DNA from: Dictyobacter kobayashii
Lineage (GTDB): Bacteria; Chloroflexota; Ktedonobacteria; Ktedonobacterales; Ktedonobacteraceae
Assembly (NCBI RefSeq): GCF_003967555.1
Contig: NZ_BIFS01000002.1
Span: 1,054,001-1,118,000 of the forward strand
Reading direction: 5' to 3'
Length of the DNA: 64,000 nucleotides
Of this stretch, positions 37,737 to 47,222 are shown piece after piece. Numbering within the stretch: position 1 is the stretch's first letter; each line of letters opens with the position of its first letter. The notes beneath the pieces were generated by a model. That model ran no database searches. It saw only the letters and a list, made by a program, of their open reading frames with translations, and was not told the origin of the DNA. Made by a program: the position numbers and the translations under genes.

Positions 37737-39047
37737 GTGAAGATATTAACAAACCTCAGCTTGTTTGAGCCAGCAGATGGGATAGATGGGTGGAGGAATA
37801 TGCGCACCGTGATCAAGACGAGATTCTTTATGAGAGGTCTAATGATTGTCGCTGACTGCGTCGCTGCATTTATGGCTGTGCAAATTATTCTGACCAGGCT
37901 ACATTCTTCGCTAAGCCAGACGATAGCGATAGAATTCCTTTTTCTAACCATAATCCTGCTACTGGTAATTTCACGTGCGCTCAAACAGTTTCTGCTGATC
38001 GTTGCTATCTATTGGATGTGCCTGCTACTTAGCCTGCTGCTTAGCCTATCCTTTGCTGGTAACTGGGGATATTTTGGAATATATATGACCTGTAGCATAG
38101 CTTTTTACCGCTTTCCCTTGAAATGGTCCTTACCCCTACTGTCAGGCTGTATGCTTGCATTAATATTAACCAATGGATCAAGCCACTTCTTACTCTCACA
38201 TCAAGTAAAGGATTTGATACCCAACGCAATATTACTCCCCATAGCTATTGGTGTCAGTTGGGTAAGCTGGACACGGCGCATAGAATTTCTCCTGATCAAT
38301 AAACTGCAAGCGACCCAGCAGCAATTGCGAGCAGAGATGGCCCGCTCAGAAGCACTGGCCGCCGAGCGCGAGCGCACGCGCATCGCCCGTGACATCCATG
38401 ATGTCCTCTCGCATACCCTGTCAATTCTCTCCATACAAGTACAGGCCGCCCGCCAGCTAGCCACCCGCGACCCCAATCGCCTCTCAGCCAAGCTGGAAGA
38501 TATGGCGGTCTTGATCCGCGAGAGTATCGCGGAAAGTCGACGCGTGGTGGGCTTATTAAGAGAAGTACCGACTACTATTGATCAAGATAGCCTGACGCTG
38601 AAATTGAATAGTGCCGCCACAACCTTTGGTGAGCGCACCGGGATTCACTGCTTATTCGCAGAAGAAGGTACGCCACCCGCCCATGAAGCGCTAAGCACAG
38701 TCCAGCAAGAAACGCTGCAATATGCCTTACGCGAGATGCTCACGAATGCCAACCGCCATGGACACGCTCAAACAATCTGGATCACACTACGTTGGCGCGA
38801 GTCGGCCCTGACCCTGCAGGTACGCGATGATGGTCAGGGGAAACAAGCCCAAGCCAGCGATGAGCCCGCACATAAGACAGACAACTTACATGCGTATGGT
38901 CATCATGGCTTGCGGGGCATGCGCGAACGCGCGGTCGCGCTTGGCGGCGAGGTCGAAGCGGGACCACTGGATAAGGGAGGCTTCTCAGTTACCCTGCGTA
39001 TCCCATTCATAGTTACCGGCCTACAAAAAGCAAGAGGAACAGTATGA
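37737..39047 (+). CDS. Sensor histidine kinase (NarL-type, HisKA_3)
   Basis: Up to 436 residues from GTG 37737 (GAGGAG upstream); ATG 37800, with GGAGGAAT just ahead, is an equally good start. Five or six N-terminal helices form a membrane sensor without a large external loop. Then come the phospho-acceptor RTRIARDIHDVLSHTLS, dimerisation helices, and an HATPase domain (REMLTNANRHGHA, VRDDGQG, HHGLRGMRERA). It probably senses a membrane-associated stress and phosphorylates the overlapping response regulator. Confidence 0.9.
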   Translation: MKILTNLSLFEPADGIDGWRNMRTVIKTRFFMRGLMIVADCVAAFMAVQIILTRLHSSLSQTIAIEFLFLTIILLLVISRALKQFLLIVAIYWMCLLLSLLLSLSFAGNWGYFGIYMTCSIAFYRFPLKWSLPLLSGCMLALILTNGSSHFLLSHQVKDLIPNAILLPIAIGVSWVSWTRRIEFLLINKLQATQQQLRAEMARSEALAAERERTRIARDIHDVLSHTLSILSIQVQAARQLATRDPNRLSAKLEDMAVLIRESIAESRRVVGLLREVPTTIDQDSLTLKLNSAATTFGERTGIHCLFAEEGTPPAHEALSTVQQETLQYALREMLTNANRHGHAQTIWITLRWRESALTLQVRDDGQGKQAQASDEPAHKTDNLHAYGHHGLRGMRERAVALGGEVEAGPLDKGGFSVTLRIPFIVTGLQKARGTV

Positions 39048-39712
39048 ACATACAACAGATCCGAGTGCTCATAGTGGATGATCAGCGACTGATGCGCGAA
39101 GGATTGCGCATCATCCTGGAAGATGCAGACGATATTGAAGTCATTGGTGAGGCAGAAAACGGCATGCTGGCCATACAACTGGCCCAGGAAAAAGAGCCAG
39201 ATGTAATCATGGACATACGTATGCCAGTCTGTGATGGTATAGAAGCCACCGAGCGCATTCGCAAGCAAGCCAGCTCATCCAGGCCACGCATATTGTTGTT
39301 AACCACCTTTGATACCCCTGAAATGGTCATTGAAGGTATGCGGGCCGGGGCCGCAGGCTATCTACTCAAAGATTGTAGCGCCGAAGAGGTCAGTGGCGCC
39401 ATCCGCACCGTCGCCCGGGGACAGATATTACTGCAAGCGGCCAGTGCCGCCCAGCTGCTGGCCGGCCTGGCAGCTCCCGTTGCTCCACCGCCTCCCACTC
39501 CCGCAGCACAATTGGAGAGCAGTGGCCTGACCGCACGCGAGCTGGATGTAGTCAAATTGATCGTCAAAGGGCATAACAATACCGAGATTGCTTCCGCCCT
39601 CTCGGTCAGCGACTCCACCATCAAAACCCATATCAACCATATTTTTGCCAAACTGGGTGCCCGCGATCGAGCCCAACTGGTGGTACTGGCCCACCAATTG
39701 GGTATTGCCTGA
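39044..39712 (+). CDS. NarL/FixJ-type response regulator
   Basis: 222 residues, overlapping the kinase gene by ATGA. Receiver domain: VLIVDDQR acidic pocket, phospho-acceptor Asp in VIMDIRMP, LLTTFD with conserved Thr, KD in YLLKDCS. A Pro-rich linker (APVAPPPPTPAAQ) leads to a LuxR-type helix-turn-helix (LTARELDVVKLIVKGHNNTE, SDSTIKTHINHIFAKLG). A DNA-binding transcription regulator partnered with the upstream kinase. One residue shorter than usual before the phospho-acceptor (PDVIMD rather than PDVVLMD). Confidence 0.92.
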   Translation: MNIQQIRVLIVDDQRLMREGLRIILEDADDIEVIGEAENGMLAIQLAQEKEPDVIMDIRMPVCDGIEATERIRKQASSSRPRILLLTTFDTPEMVIEGMRAGAAGYLLKDCSAEEVSGAIRTVARGQILLQAASAAQLLAGLAAPVAPPPPTPAAQLESSGLTARELDVVKLIVKGHNNTEIASALSVSDSTIKTHINHIFAKLGARDRAQLVVLAHQLGIA

Positions 39713-39824
39713 TGGCTATTTTATTTTTACAACATTTCTACGTATATCCGTATATATAACTAAGAGTATGAATGATATGCACTTGCATTAAGGTATAAAA
39801 GCCAGCACACACAAGGAGGCTACA

Positions 39825-40046
39825 ATGTTTCTACTGGTGATCCTATTCGTGATTATACTTTTCGCCGCCCTGGGCAGCCTGTTCAGACCCAGACGTTGGA
39901 TGGGCTACGGCTACTATCGCCCATATCGCAGGCCCTTTTTCTTCCGCCGCCCCTATATGCGCCGAGACTTTTATGGCGGGGATTTCTATGGTCGTGAACA
40001 TCACCACCACCACCATGGTCACCATCACCACCACGGCGGCTGGTAG
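39825..40046 (+). CDS. Small membrane protein with His-rich tail
   Basis: 73 residues behind ACAAGGAGGCTACA. One N-terminal helix (residues 2-19), an Arg/Tyr/Phe-rich middle (YYRPYRRPFFFRRPYMRR) and a tail of two histidine runs (HHHHHH and HHHHH separated by G). The tail could bind Ni, Zn or Cu, or neutralise charge. Placed 112 bases after the response-regulator gene and ended by a strong terminator, so it could be cotranscribed. No known family recognised. Confidence 0.75.
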   Translation: MFLLVILFVIILFAALGSLFRPRRWMGYGYYRPYRRPFFFRRPYMRRDFYGGDFYGREHHHHHHGHHHHHGGW

Positions 40047-40056
40047 CAGCAAAAGT

Positions 40057-40108
40057 AAAGAGACGAGCAGGCTCGCTAGTATTTGCAAGCGAGCCTGCTC
40101 GTCTCTTT
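40057..40108. terminator. Strong bidirectional terminator
   Basis: A perfect 21-bp stem (40057-40077 with 40088-40108) with A-rich and T-rich flanks, between convergent genes. Confidence 0.85.
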
Positions 40109-40149
40109 GTACTCTAAAAAACTATAGCCATGAATAATTAATAGTATAG

Positions 40150-41850
40150 TTAATATTTATTGGCAGGACTTGCTTCAAGTGAGTGCGGTAAAGTTGGCAG
40201 GTAACGTCGAGCATATTCATTGGCATCTTCAAGGATAGCACGTACCTGCTCGGGCGCGACCGCAAAGGTATCTTCAACGACACTAATAGTTGGAATCAGC
40301 CCTTCACGCACTGGTGTGCGCTGGATGGGATTGTAGCCAAGCTCATGTACACCGGTACTACCTCGACCGGGATCACCCAGACAAAGATGGGCGAATTGGC
40401 GATTATAACGATTAAAGAAAGCCGCATCTGGCTGGTCGTGCCAGTGGTGCACTCCATCAGTATGCCCGGCCTGCATGAACGGCGTAATGGCTCCCATAGC
40501 ATCATACCAACCTTCACCAGCAACCAGTATATCAGGATGGCCCTGCTGAATTTTGCGCACCAATTCACGAATACCATCATAGGAACTATAGCGAGGATCA
40601 TTCGCCCACATAGCCGAGATATCCAGAAACACACCATCAAAAGCATAGTTATCGATCAAAGTATTGATCTGTGAGCTCAGTCTATTTTGCCAGGTAGGTG
40701 CACCTGGATTCAAAATGCGGCCCCAGCCATGGTCATAGTGGCGGCTGCCATCCCAGTCCACAGAACCACTGGCAGGATAGCCACCCGCGGTAAGCATGGC
40801 TGCGGGTGCGCCCCATTGTTCAAAGTTTTCGGTGGCCACATTAGCAAAATTAATACCAAACATGAGCATGATACGCGCTCCCAGCGCATGTGCTCCAGCG
40901 ATCAGTTTGCGTAAACCTTCTTCTCCCCCCATACGTTCATCAGCATGATAATCCCCATATTGCCAGTAGTAACGACCTTCCCAACCTGGTAAATATAACA
41001 AAATGTGGCGGGGATCGATATATTGCGCCATCCATTGTAAACGCTGCAGTACCTGAGCATAGTTATTAAACACATAGCCAGACCAATGCTGACAATGAAC
41101 AGTGGCTACCAGCGCGATATCCCTGGCCCAGGCTGGCACATCTGAACGCTGCTCCCAGGGAACCAGGTGATAGGCTTGCTCAACATAGGCTGCCTGCTCC
41201 TGAAAAAGTTCAGGCAACATAACACCCGAACCAATCTCCCAGGTAGGAACAGTTAAAGTATAAGCAGGTTCAGAGGCTAGATTCTCATAAATAAGCTCGA
41301 CATCCACCTGCTCACCAGAGGGCAAGAAAACAAATTTTTTCGGCCGTACGCGCTGATCCAGTGAACGGAAATAGTGATAGGTATCTTCAGTATGGGTGGA
41401 ACTCTTCAAGATTGCCAGTGGAGTACTAATGTTACGCCACCCCTCTGGATAATGCAATACAATCCCATCTTCAGGAATACTCGTCTCATCCCGCTCACGC
41501 ATAGTCAGCAAAGTTCCTCTTGCCAGACCTTTAACGATTAATTTGATACTTCTGAGCAACTTATGATGAGAAGCAGTTAGAGAAACGCGATACTGAACCC
41601 TGTTTGTCCCTGCATCAGTAGCGATTTCTTCGCGATGAATACAGGCACGGACCTCACCGGCCGCACACTCCTGTCCACCAGCCCAGGTCAATCGGCTACA
41701 GGTTAGAATAAGCTGCCTGTCTTCTTCTTGCAGGCGACAGTGCTGAGGATCTAGCGCGTATACATTTTCAAAGGTATAAAGTTGAATACTAAAGTCTAGA
41801 TCGCCAAAGGAAAAAATAGGGTCACCAGAATGGTAGCTTAAATCTTGCAT
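40150..41850 (-). CDS. Unclassified TIM-barrel glycoside hydrolase-like protein
   Basis: 566 residues, cytoplasmic (no signal). A beta-rich N-terminal half of some 220 residues precedes a probable (beta/alpha)8 barrel: ILLYLPGWEGRYYW, AHALGARIMLMFGINFANV, then FDGVFLDISAMW with a candidate catalytic Asp, and DILVAGEGWYDAM with a candidate acid Glu. The order resembles alpha-galactosidase-like and GH13-superfamily enzymes, but I cannot place it in a GH family. It lies downstream of a LacI gene and near a CUT1 sugar importer on the same strand, so it likely processes the imported oligosaccharide. Confidence 0.6.
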   Translation of the reverse strand: MQDLSYHSGDPIFSFGDLDFSIQLYTFENVYALDPQHCRLQEEDRQLILTCSRLTWAGGQECAAGEVRACIHREEIATDAGTNRVQYRVSLTASHHKLLRSIKLIVKGLARGTLLTMRERDETSIPEDGIVLHYPEGWRNISTPLAILKSSTHTEDTYHYFRSLDQRVRPKKFVFLPSGEQVDVELIYENLASEPAYTLTVPTWEIGSGVMLPELFQEQAAYVEQAYHLVPWEQRSDVPAWARDIALVATVHCQHWSGYVFNNYAQVLQRLQWMAQYIDPRHILLYLPGWEGRYYWQYGDYHADERMGGEEGLRKLIAGAHALGARIMLMFGINFANVATENFEQWGAPAAMLTAGGYPASGSVDWDGSRHYDHGWGRILNPGAPTWQNRLSSQINTLIDNYAFDGVFLDISAMWANDPRYSSYDGIRELVRKIQQGHPDILVAGEGWYDAMGAITPFMQAGHTDGVHHWHDQPDAAFFNRYNRQFAHLCLGDPGRGSTGVHELGYNPIQRTPVREGLIPTISVVEDTFAVAPEQVRAILEDANEYARRYLPTLPHSLEASPANKY

Positions 41851-41942
41851 TATTCTTTATTTTCTCTTTCCAGACAACAGATAACAGTATCTACACACTT
41901 ATAACAGATTGCCTGGGTGGAAGAAGGGGAGAAATTAATGGA

Positions 41943-43037
41943 TTAATTTTCCTTGAGATGCTCCAATGAGGCCCCACTGGATTCGCGCACAACCAGGCTA
42001 CAAGGCAAACGAATAATGCCTCGCTCTTGCTCTTCGCCCCCTTTGATCATAGCCAGTAAACGCTGAGCGGCCTGACGTCCAAGATCGGGCAGATTCACAT
42101 TCACGCTGGTCAAAGCTGGACGAGACTCGGTCGCAAAGATATCCCAGTTATCAAAACCAACGATAGCTATATCATCGGGTACACGCACCCCACGCTCATG
42201 TAGTGCATCAATCACTCCACATGCAATCTGATCACTGCCACAGAAAATGGCATCTAGATGGCGACGATTCTCAGGATCATCCAATAATAGCCTGGCGGCC
42301 CCATATCCCCAACGCTGGCCCCAGGGTCCCGACAGCACCTTATTGGGACTATGTGGTACTCCATAAGCATCTAATGCCTGGCGCATCCCACGCTCGCGCG
42401 ATTGGACCGACTCATACTGGAAGAGTCCGGTAATGTGCGCGATCGAGCGACGTCCCAGTTGTAGCAGATGTTCAACTGCTATACGGCCTCCCTGCTCATC
42501 ATCAGGGATCAAACAGAGTGCTTCTGGCGTCTTTACCTGTGCGCAGGCATATACTATTGGCGTGCGATTATTCCCAACATTGAGGGGTGGACGCGCATCA
42601 ATCTTCCAGCCAGAGACGATAAAGCCATCTACACGCTTGGCCAGCAACAAATCGATATGCTGCTGTTCTCGTTGCACATCATCGCTTGTATCGCAAAGGA
42701 AAACCGATATCTGCTCCTGCATCAGAACATTATTGATGCCTGATAATAACGGAATACTAAAACGCCCCTCGCTATCAGAAGTAATAAAGCCAATCGTCGA
42801 GGTCGAACCACGAATCAAGCTCTGGACAAGATCGTTAGGGCGAAAACCCAGACTACGAGCTACCTCTTGTACCCTCTCACGTGTCTCTGCACGCAATTTC
42901 CCCTGCCCATTGAGCGCCTTTGAAACCGTACTAATGGTTACACCTGCGGCACGTGCCACATCATGGATAGTAACACTCTGAGTAGATCGTCCATCCGCAG
43001 TCTGCCCGGTTTCGGATTGTTGTTTTAGTGATGTCAT
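41943..43037 (-). CDS. LacI-family transcriptional regulator
   Basis: 364 residues. The helix-turn-helix VTIHDVARAAGVTISTVSKALNG is at residues about 23-45, after a 20-residue polar tail, followed by hinge LGFRPNDLVQSLI and a periplasmic-binding-protein-like sugar domain (TIGFITSD, VDGFIVSGW, AIVGFDNWD). It probably controls the ABC importer upstream and the glycosidase gene downstream on the same strand; a 290-base spacer (43038-43328) separates it from the importer genes. Confidence 0.92.
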   Translation of the reverse strand: MTSLKQQSETGQTADGRSTQSVTIHDVARAAGVTISTVSKALNGQGKLRAETRERVQEVARSLGFRPNDLVQSLIRGSTSTIGFITSDSEGRFSIPLLSGINNVLMQEQISVFLCDTSDDVQREQQHIDLLLAKRVDGFIVSGWKIDARPPLNVGNNRTPIVYACAQVKTPEALCLIPDDEQGGRIAVEHLLQLGRRSIAHITGLFQYESVQSRERGMRQALDAYGVPHSPNKVLSGPWGQRWGYGAARLLLDDPENRRHLDAIFCGSDQIACGVIDALHERGVRVPDDIAIVGFDNWDIFATESRPALTSVNVNLPDLGRQAAQRLLAMIKGGEEQERGIIRLPCSLVVRESSGASLEHLKEN

Positions 43038-43328
43038 ATGCTATTACCGCTTCACTATCCTTTTCTTGCTCTCTTATACCGTATAGTATTGGTGTTCAAC
43101 TCATCGGTTATGGAGTAAAAAAGAGATCTTCTCGCTAAATAACCAGAGCATAGCATGTTCCCTGTAAAGCAGCAAGCAAATTGACACCAGACCGTCATAA
43201 CCACCATTTAAGGAAAACATCGCCTCACATTTTTATAATCCTGAAAGAAACGTATTGCCCTGAAGATATTTTTCTCTACATAAACACCCCCCATCGTAAG
43301 TCACCTTCTATATCAGTGTCCATTATTG

Positions 43329-44270
43329 CTAGCGACCACCCAGACCGCTGACCGCGATACCACGAATAAAATGACGCTGGGCAAATAGAAAAATAATGAT
43401 CAAGGGGGCCACAGTCATTGTCGAAGCGGCCATATTTAACGGTACATTATTAAATTGCTCAGTTCCATTGCTGGTAAAAATCGAGAGGCCCATGGTCAAC
43501 GGCGTGACGGAATCGCTCTGCAACATAACTAATGGCCAGACAAAATCATTCCACACATTCATGATGGTTGTTACCGCCAGCACGGTCAAGGCCGATCGAC
43601 TGAGCGGTAGTATGATTTGCCAGTAAATACGGAACTTGCTGGCGCCGTCCAGGGTCGCTGCTTCATCCAGTTCACGTGGGATCGAATACATAAATTGGCG
43701 CAGCAGAAAGGTACCAAAAGCGCTCCCAAAGATACCTGGCACAATGATTGCCAGATATGAATCGAGCCAGCCAAAAGTCTTCATCATGATAAAACTGGGA
43801 ACCAGCGTCACTGCACCAGGAATTAACATGGTAGCCAGGTAAACAATAAATAGTTTATTCCGACCAGGAAAGGTCAGGCGCGAAAACGCATAAGCAGATA
43901 ACGAGCAACAGAAGAGTTGTCCTATCGTTATAGCCGATGCATAGAGGATACTATTCAGTAGATAGGTCAAAAACGGGACCGCGTTAAAAACATCGGCATA
44001 GTTATGCCATTGCGGCACACTGGGCAGAATCGATGGTGGATAGGTCGAGGCCTCGACCGTTGTCTTGAGTGAAGTAGATACCATCCACAAAAATGGGATG
44101 ATCACGATCAAGGTCACCACACAAAGCAACACATATATTAGTATCTGACGCAACATGTTGCGGATGCGATACTGCCTTTTCACCAGTAAGCGCTGCTGAC
44201 CGTAATCAGCATCGATCCTGTCTGCGGCCTTCACTGCCGCAAGGTTCGCATTTTTCACCTGCGATATCAC
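43329..44270 (-). CDS. ABC sugar transporter permease (MalG/CUT1 type)
   Basis: 313 residues from GTG 44270 (AAGGTG upstream). Six helices; the first follows an N-terminal cytoplasmic tail of 35 residues. The EAA loop that docks the ATPase is ELDEAATLDGASKFRIYWQI followed by ILPLSRSALT, with the typical EAAxxDGA core. Lies 21 bases after the partner permease gene. No ATPase gene is in the operon, so the pair probably uses a shared MsmX-type ATPase (common in CUT1 systems). Confidence 0.93.
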   Translation of the reverse strand: MISQVKNANLAAVKAADRIDADYGQQRLLVKRQYRIRNMLRQILIYVLLCVVTLIVIIPFLWMVSTSLKTTVEASTYPPSILPSVPQWHNYADVFNAVPFLTYLLNSILYASAITIGQLFCCSLSAYAFSRLTFPGRNKLFIVYLATMLIPGAVTLVPSFIMMKTFGWLDSYLAIIVPGIFGSAFGTFLLRQFMYSIPRELDEAATLDGASKFRIYWQIILPLSRSALTVLAVTTIMNVWNDFVWPLVMLQSDSVTPLTMGLSIFTSNGTEQFNNVPLNMAASTMTVAPLIIIFLFAQRHFIRGIAVSGLGGR

Positions 44271-44291
44271 TTTTTCACCTTCCCTTCTGCT

Positions 44292-45242
44292 TTAGATATT
44301 CGACTCAGCGGCAGCATTCACCGCATTACGGCTCAGGCGCAATTGAATAATGGTTACCACAAAAATAATGGCAAACATCACATAAGAAAGGGCGGCCGCC
44401 GAACCAAAGCGATTCTCTCTGAATGCGCGCTGGAAGACCAGGAAATTAAGTACGGTAGTGCCGTAGTCTGGACCACCATTGGTGATGTAATACACCTGGG
44501 TGAAAACCTGGAAGGAACCGACAAAACTATTGATCGAGACAAAGAGTAATGAAGGCGAGATTAGCGGAAAGGTGATGCGCCAGAAGCGCTGCCAGCTATT
44601 GGCGCCATCGATCACCGCTGCCTGCAAGACCGACTCAGAAATATTCTGAATTGCAGCTAGCAGCACAATGGCGGAAAAACCAAAGCTTTGCCAGACACCG
44701 ATAATACAGACGCCAACGAGGGCCCACACCGGGCTGCTCAACCAGGGAATTGGTGGCAGATGTAGCCAGAGCAGGGTATCGTTAATCAGACCATTATCAA
44801 AGTCGTAGATCCATTTCCAGATCACTGACACAGCCAGAGCAGAAGTAACGACAGGAATAAACATGGCCGTCCGGAAAAAAGCCAGTCCTCGTACACGCTG
44901 GTTGAGCAACACCGCGACACCCAGGCTAACCAGAATACTCACTGGCATGGTAACCAGGGTGTAGATTAAAGTATTGCGTATCGCCGTCCAGAACAAATCG
45001 TCCGTCAGGAAATCCAGATAATTACCCAGGCCATTAAAGCTGGGATCAGAGATGCCATCCCAGTTATGCAAGCTCATATAAAACGCAAACAGCACCGGGA
45101 AGGCCGTAAATATCAGCACACCAATGAAACTAGGCAAAATGAAAAGATATGAACCAGGGTAAGCCCGTAAATGACTACGCTTCCGCTTTCCTCTTCTATC
45201 CTGTCCAAGACCCTTCGTGGACGTGGATGCAGCAAACGCCAT
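44292..45242 (-). CDS. ABC sugar transporter permease (MalF/CUT1 type)
   Basis: 316 residues with six helices and a short basic N-terminal tail. EAA loop: SESVLQAAVIDGANSWQRFW followed by RITFPLIS, i.e. the AAxIDGA core. AAGGGCGATCT lies ahead of ATG 45242. Forms a heterodimer with the MalG-type subunit encoded next. Confidence 0.93.
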   Translation of the reverse strand: MAFAASTSTKGLGQDRRGKRKRSHLRAYPGSYLFILPSFIGVLIFTAFPVLFAFYMSLHNWDGISDPSFNGLGNYLDFLTDDLFWTAIRNTLIYTLVTMPVSILVSLGVAVLLNQRVRGLAFFRTAMFIPVVTSALAVSVIWKWIYDFDNGLINDTLLWLHLPPIPWLSSPVWALVGVCIIGVWQSFGFSAIVLLAAIQNISESVLQAAVIDGANSWQRFWRITFPLISPSLLFVSINSFVGSFQVFTQVYYITNGGPDYGTTVLNFLVFQRAFRENRFGSAAALSYVMFAIIFVVTIIQLRLSRNAVNAAAESNI

Positions 45243-45350
45243 AGATCGCCCTTTCTAACAAAACCAACATTGCGCGCATCACACCCTATCCTCTCTGAGA
45301 GAAGAAAGAGTAGCTGAGCGCAATATTCGTACAACAGCTCTTAAAGTCAA

Positions 45351-46781
45351 CTAACCATAAGCTTGAATAGCCTTATTAACCTTACTATCCAATGCCTTCA
45401 GGTCAGCAGCGGATTTCTTGCCATTCCAGATATCGTCCAAAATAGTCAACCAGTCAGTAGAGAAGTTGGGCCAGGCACGGCTCACCGGTTCAGCAGCGGC
45501 AGCGCCGACTTCCAGGGCTTCCGTAAAGAGAGTCGCATGATCCAGGGCAGCATTGGCCTTTTTAAACTCAGCAGAGGAACCAACACTCTTCAGGGTCGGT
45601 AGCCAGTTCAAGCGCTCAAGATTCGCCTCGGGACCGCCCCAATATTTCACAAAGCGCCAGGCCTCATCAGGATACTGGGATCGGGCAACAATCGATATAC
45701 CTGTCCCCTCAAGGTTTGTACCAGAGCGTGAACCCGAAGGACCAACGGGCACTGGAGCAATATCAAAATTAAGTCCCGATGTCTGTGAAAATGCGTCATA
45801 GAACCAGTGACCAACGATACACATCGATGCCTTACCAGTCTGGAAAAGTTGATAGCCGCTCTGAGACTGCAATGACTTTTCGGCGGCAGCCACCTTTTTC
45901 ACATTTGACAGATCGGCATACCATTGAATAGCCTGCGCAACTTTGGGATCTGAGAGATTGCTATCGGTATCACCCGGGTTGATAGCCTTATCACCAAACC
46001 AATGGCCGCCATTAGCGACGGCGACCGCACAGGTTGCGCTAAACGCAAAGTTCCAGGCCTCCGCATATCCATAACGGGTGGTACGACCAGCCGAGGTTTG
46101 ACCCAACTTACCAGCATAATCCGTAAACTTATCCCAGGTCCAGCTGGTATCCGTCCAGGAACTCGGCATAGTCAGACCCGCTTCACGCACATGATCCTTG
46201 TTATAAAAGAGCGCCACCGTCGTCAACTGATCTGGCATAACGTAAAATTTGTTTTCCCAGGTAAATAATTTAGCCAGGTCAGGATAGATATCAGGCTTCA
46301 CTTTTTCAGCGAACTGATTATCTTTATCAATAAAGGTGTTCAGGTCCAGGAAAACACCCTTTTTGGCATAGCCACCGTAATCAATCTCCCACATACGTGT
46401 GATATCAGGAGGGGAGCCTCCTGCCAGCTGCGTATTAAACTTTTGCAGGTGAGCGCCATTGTTCCCGCTTTGCAATTGGATCTTGATATTCGGATTGGCC
46501 GCCTCAAATTTAGCAATAATTTTCTTGTAGGTTAATACCTCACCTGGGGTACTTTCATGGTAAAAGTTAAGGACGGCTTGTCCTTTGCCTGTGTTGACAT
46601 TAGGTGTTCCACATCCACTAAGAGCCGCCGCCAGGGCAGACATACCAGTCGTTGCGGCAGCGGTTCCTGCCGCCCGCACCAAGAACTGACGTCGGGTAGT
46701 ACTGCCAGAAAGAAAAGGTGATTTTCCCGAGCTTTCCAAATTAATTGTTTCTGAATCAGGTAAAGAGAGCTTTGATGACAT
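45351..46781 (-). CDS. Extracellular sugar-binding lipoprotein of a CUT1 ABC importer
   Basis: 476 residues. Twin-arginine signal TTRRQFLVRAAG and lipobox LSGC (Cys near 57) show export and lipid anchoring. The mature part is a cluster B binding protein: NFYHESTPGEVLTYKKIIAKF opening, GGSPPDITRMW, FLDLNTFID, then FYNKDHVREAGL and a late WRFVKYWGGPE helix. It delivers an oligosaccharide to the two permeases downstream. AAAGGAGTAGACCC precedes ATG 46781. Confidence 0.93.
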   Translation of the reverse strand: MSSKLSLPDSETINLESSGKSPFLSGSTTRRQFLVRAAGTAAATTGMSALAAALSGCGTPNVNTGKGQAVLNFYHESTPGEVLTYKKIIAKFEAANPNIKIQLQSGNNGAHLQKFNTQLAGGSPPDITRMWEIDYGGYAKKGVFLDLNTFIDKDNQFAEKVKPDIYPDLAKLFTWENKFYVMPDQLTTVALFYNKDHVREAGLTMPSSWTDTSWTWDKFTDYAGKLGQTSAGRTTRYGYAEAWNFAFSATCAVAVANGGHWFGDKAINPGDTDSNLSDPKVAQAIQWYADLSNVKKVAAAEKSLQSQSGYQLFQTGKASMCIVGHWFYDAFSQTSGLNFDIAPVPVGPSGSRSGTNLEGTGISIVARSQYPDEAWRFVKYWGGPEANLERLNWLPTLKSVGSSAEFKKANAALDHATLFTEALEVGAAAAEPVSRAWPNFSTDWLTILDDIWNGKKSAADLKALDSKVNKAIQAYG

Positions 46782-47222
46782 GGGTCTACTCCTTTGTACA
46801 CAATATAAAAACCTGGTGTGCAGACGTTGCGCAGGATCTGCATAGTTTGATTCCCTTCAAACCATACAGATATAGGCTCAAAATAAGTCAGCCGGATCAG
46901 GAAAGTACTTTCTTAACCTTGAATAAATTTATACATTCAAATCAGTAAAAAGTCAAGCACCCGCATCTTATCCCGCCATAATCAATGAAAATTGCCTTTA
47001 TTTACGACTTATTATCACTTAAAGTCTGTATAGTGCTATATAAAAATATTCTGCTCCCAATTCATCTATAATAGTTTTAGTATCTTATAATAAAGAAAGT
47101 AGTTTCTCATTAAGCTAAAGATTCATACACTTTAAGGTGTTACAAAAAATGCATAATGAAATGGGTGGATGGGTAGAAAACAGACACTCAGAGACTCGAA
47201 GGATATAAAAATTGAGCACAAC
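46782..47222. other. Promoter region of the sugar ABC operon
   Basis: 440-base AT-rich spacer. A perfect 12-base palindrome GAAAGTACTTTC (46901-46912), 120 bases ahead of the binding-protein gene, is a weak candidate LacI operator; I see no second copy near the lacI gene. No other feature is evident. Confidence 0.35.
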
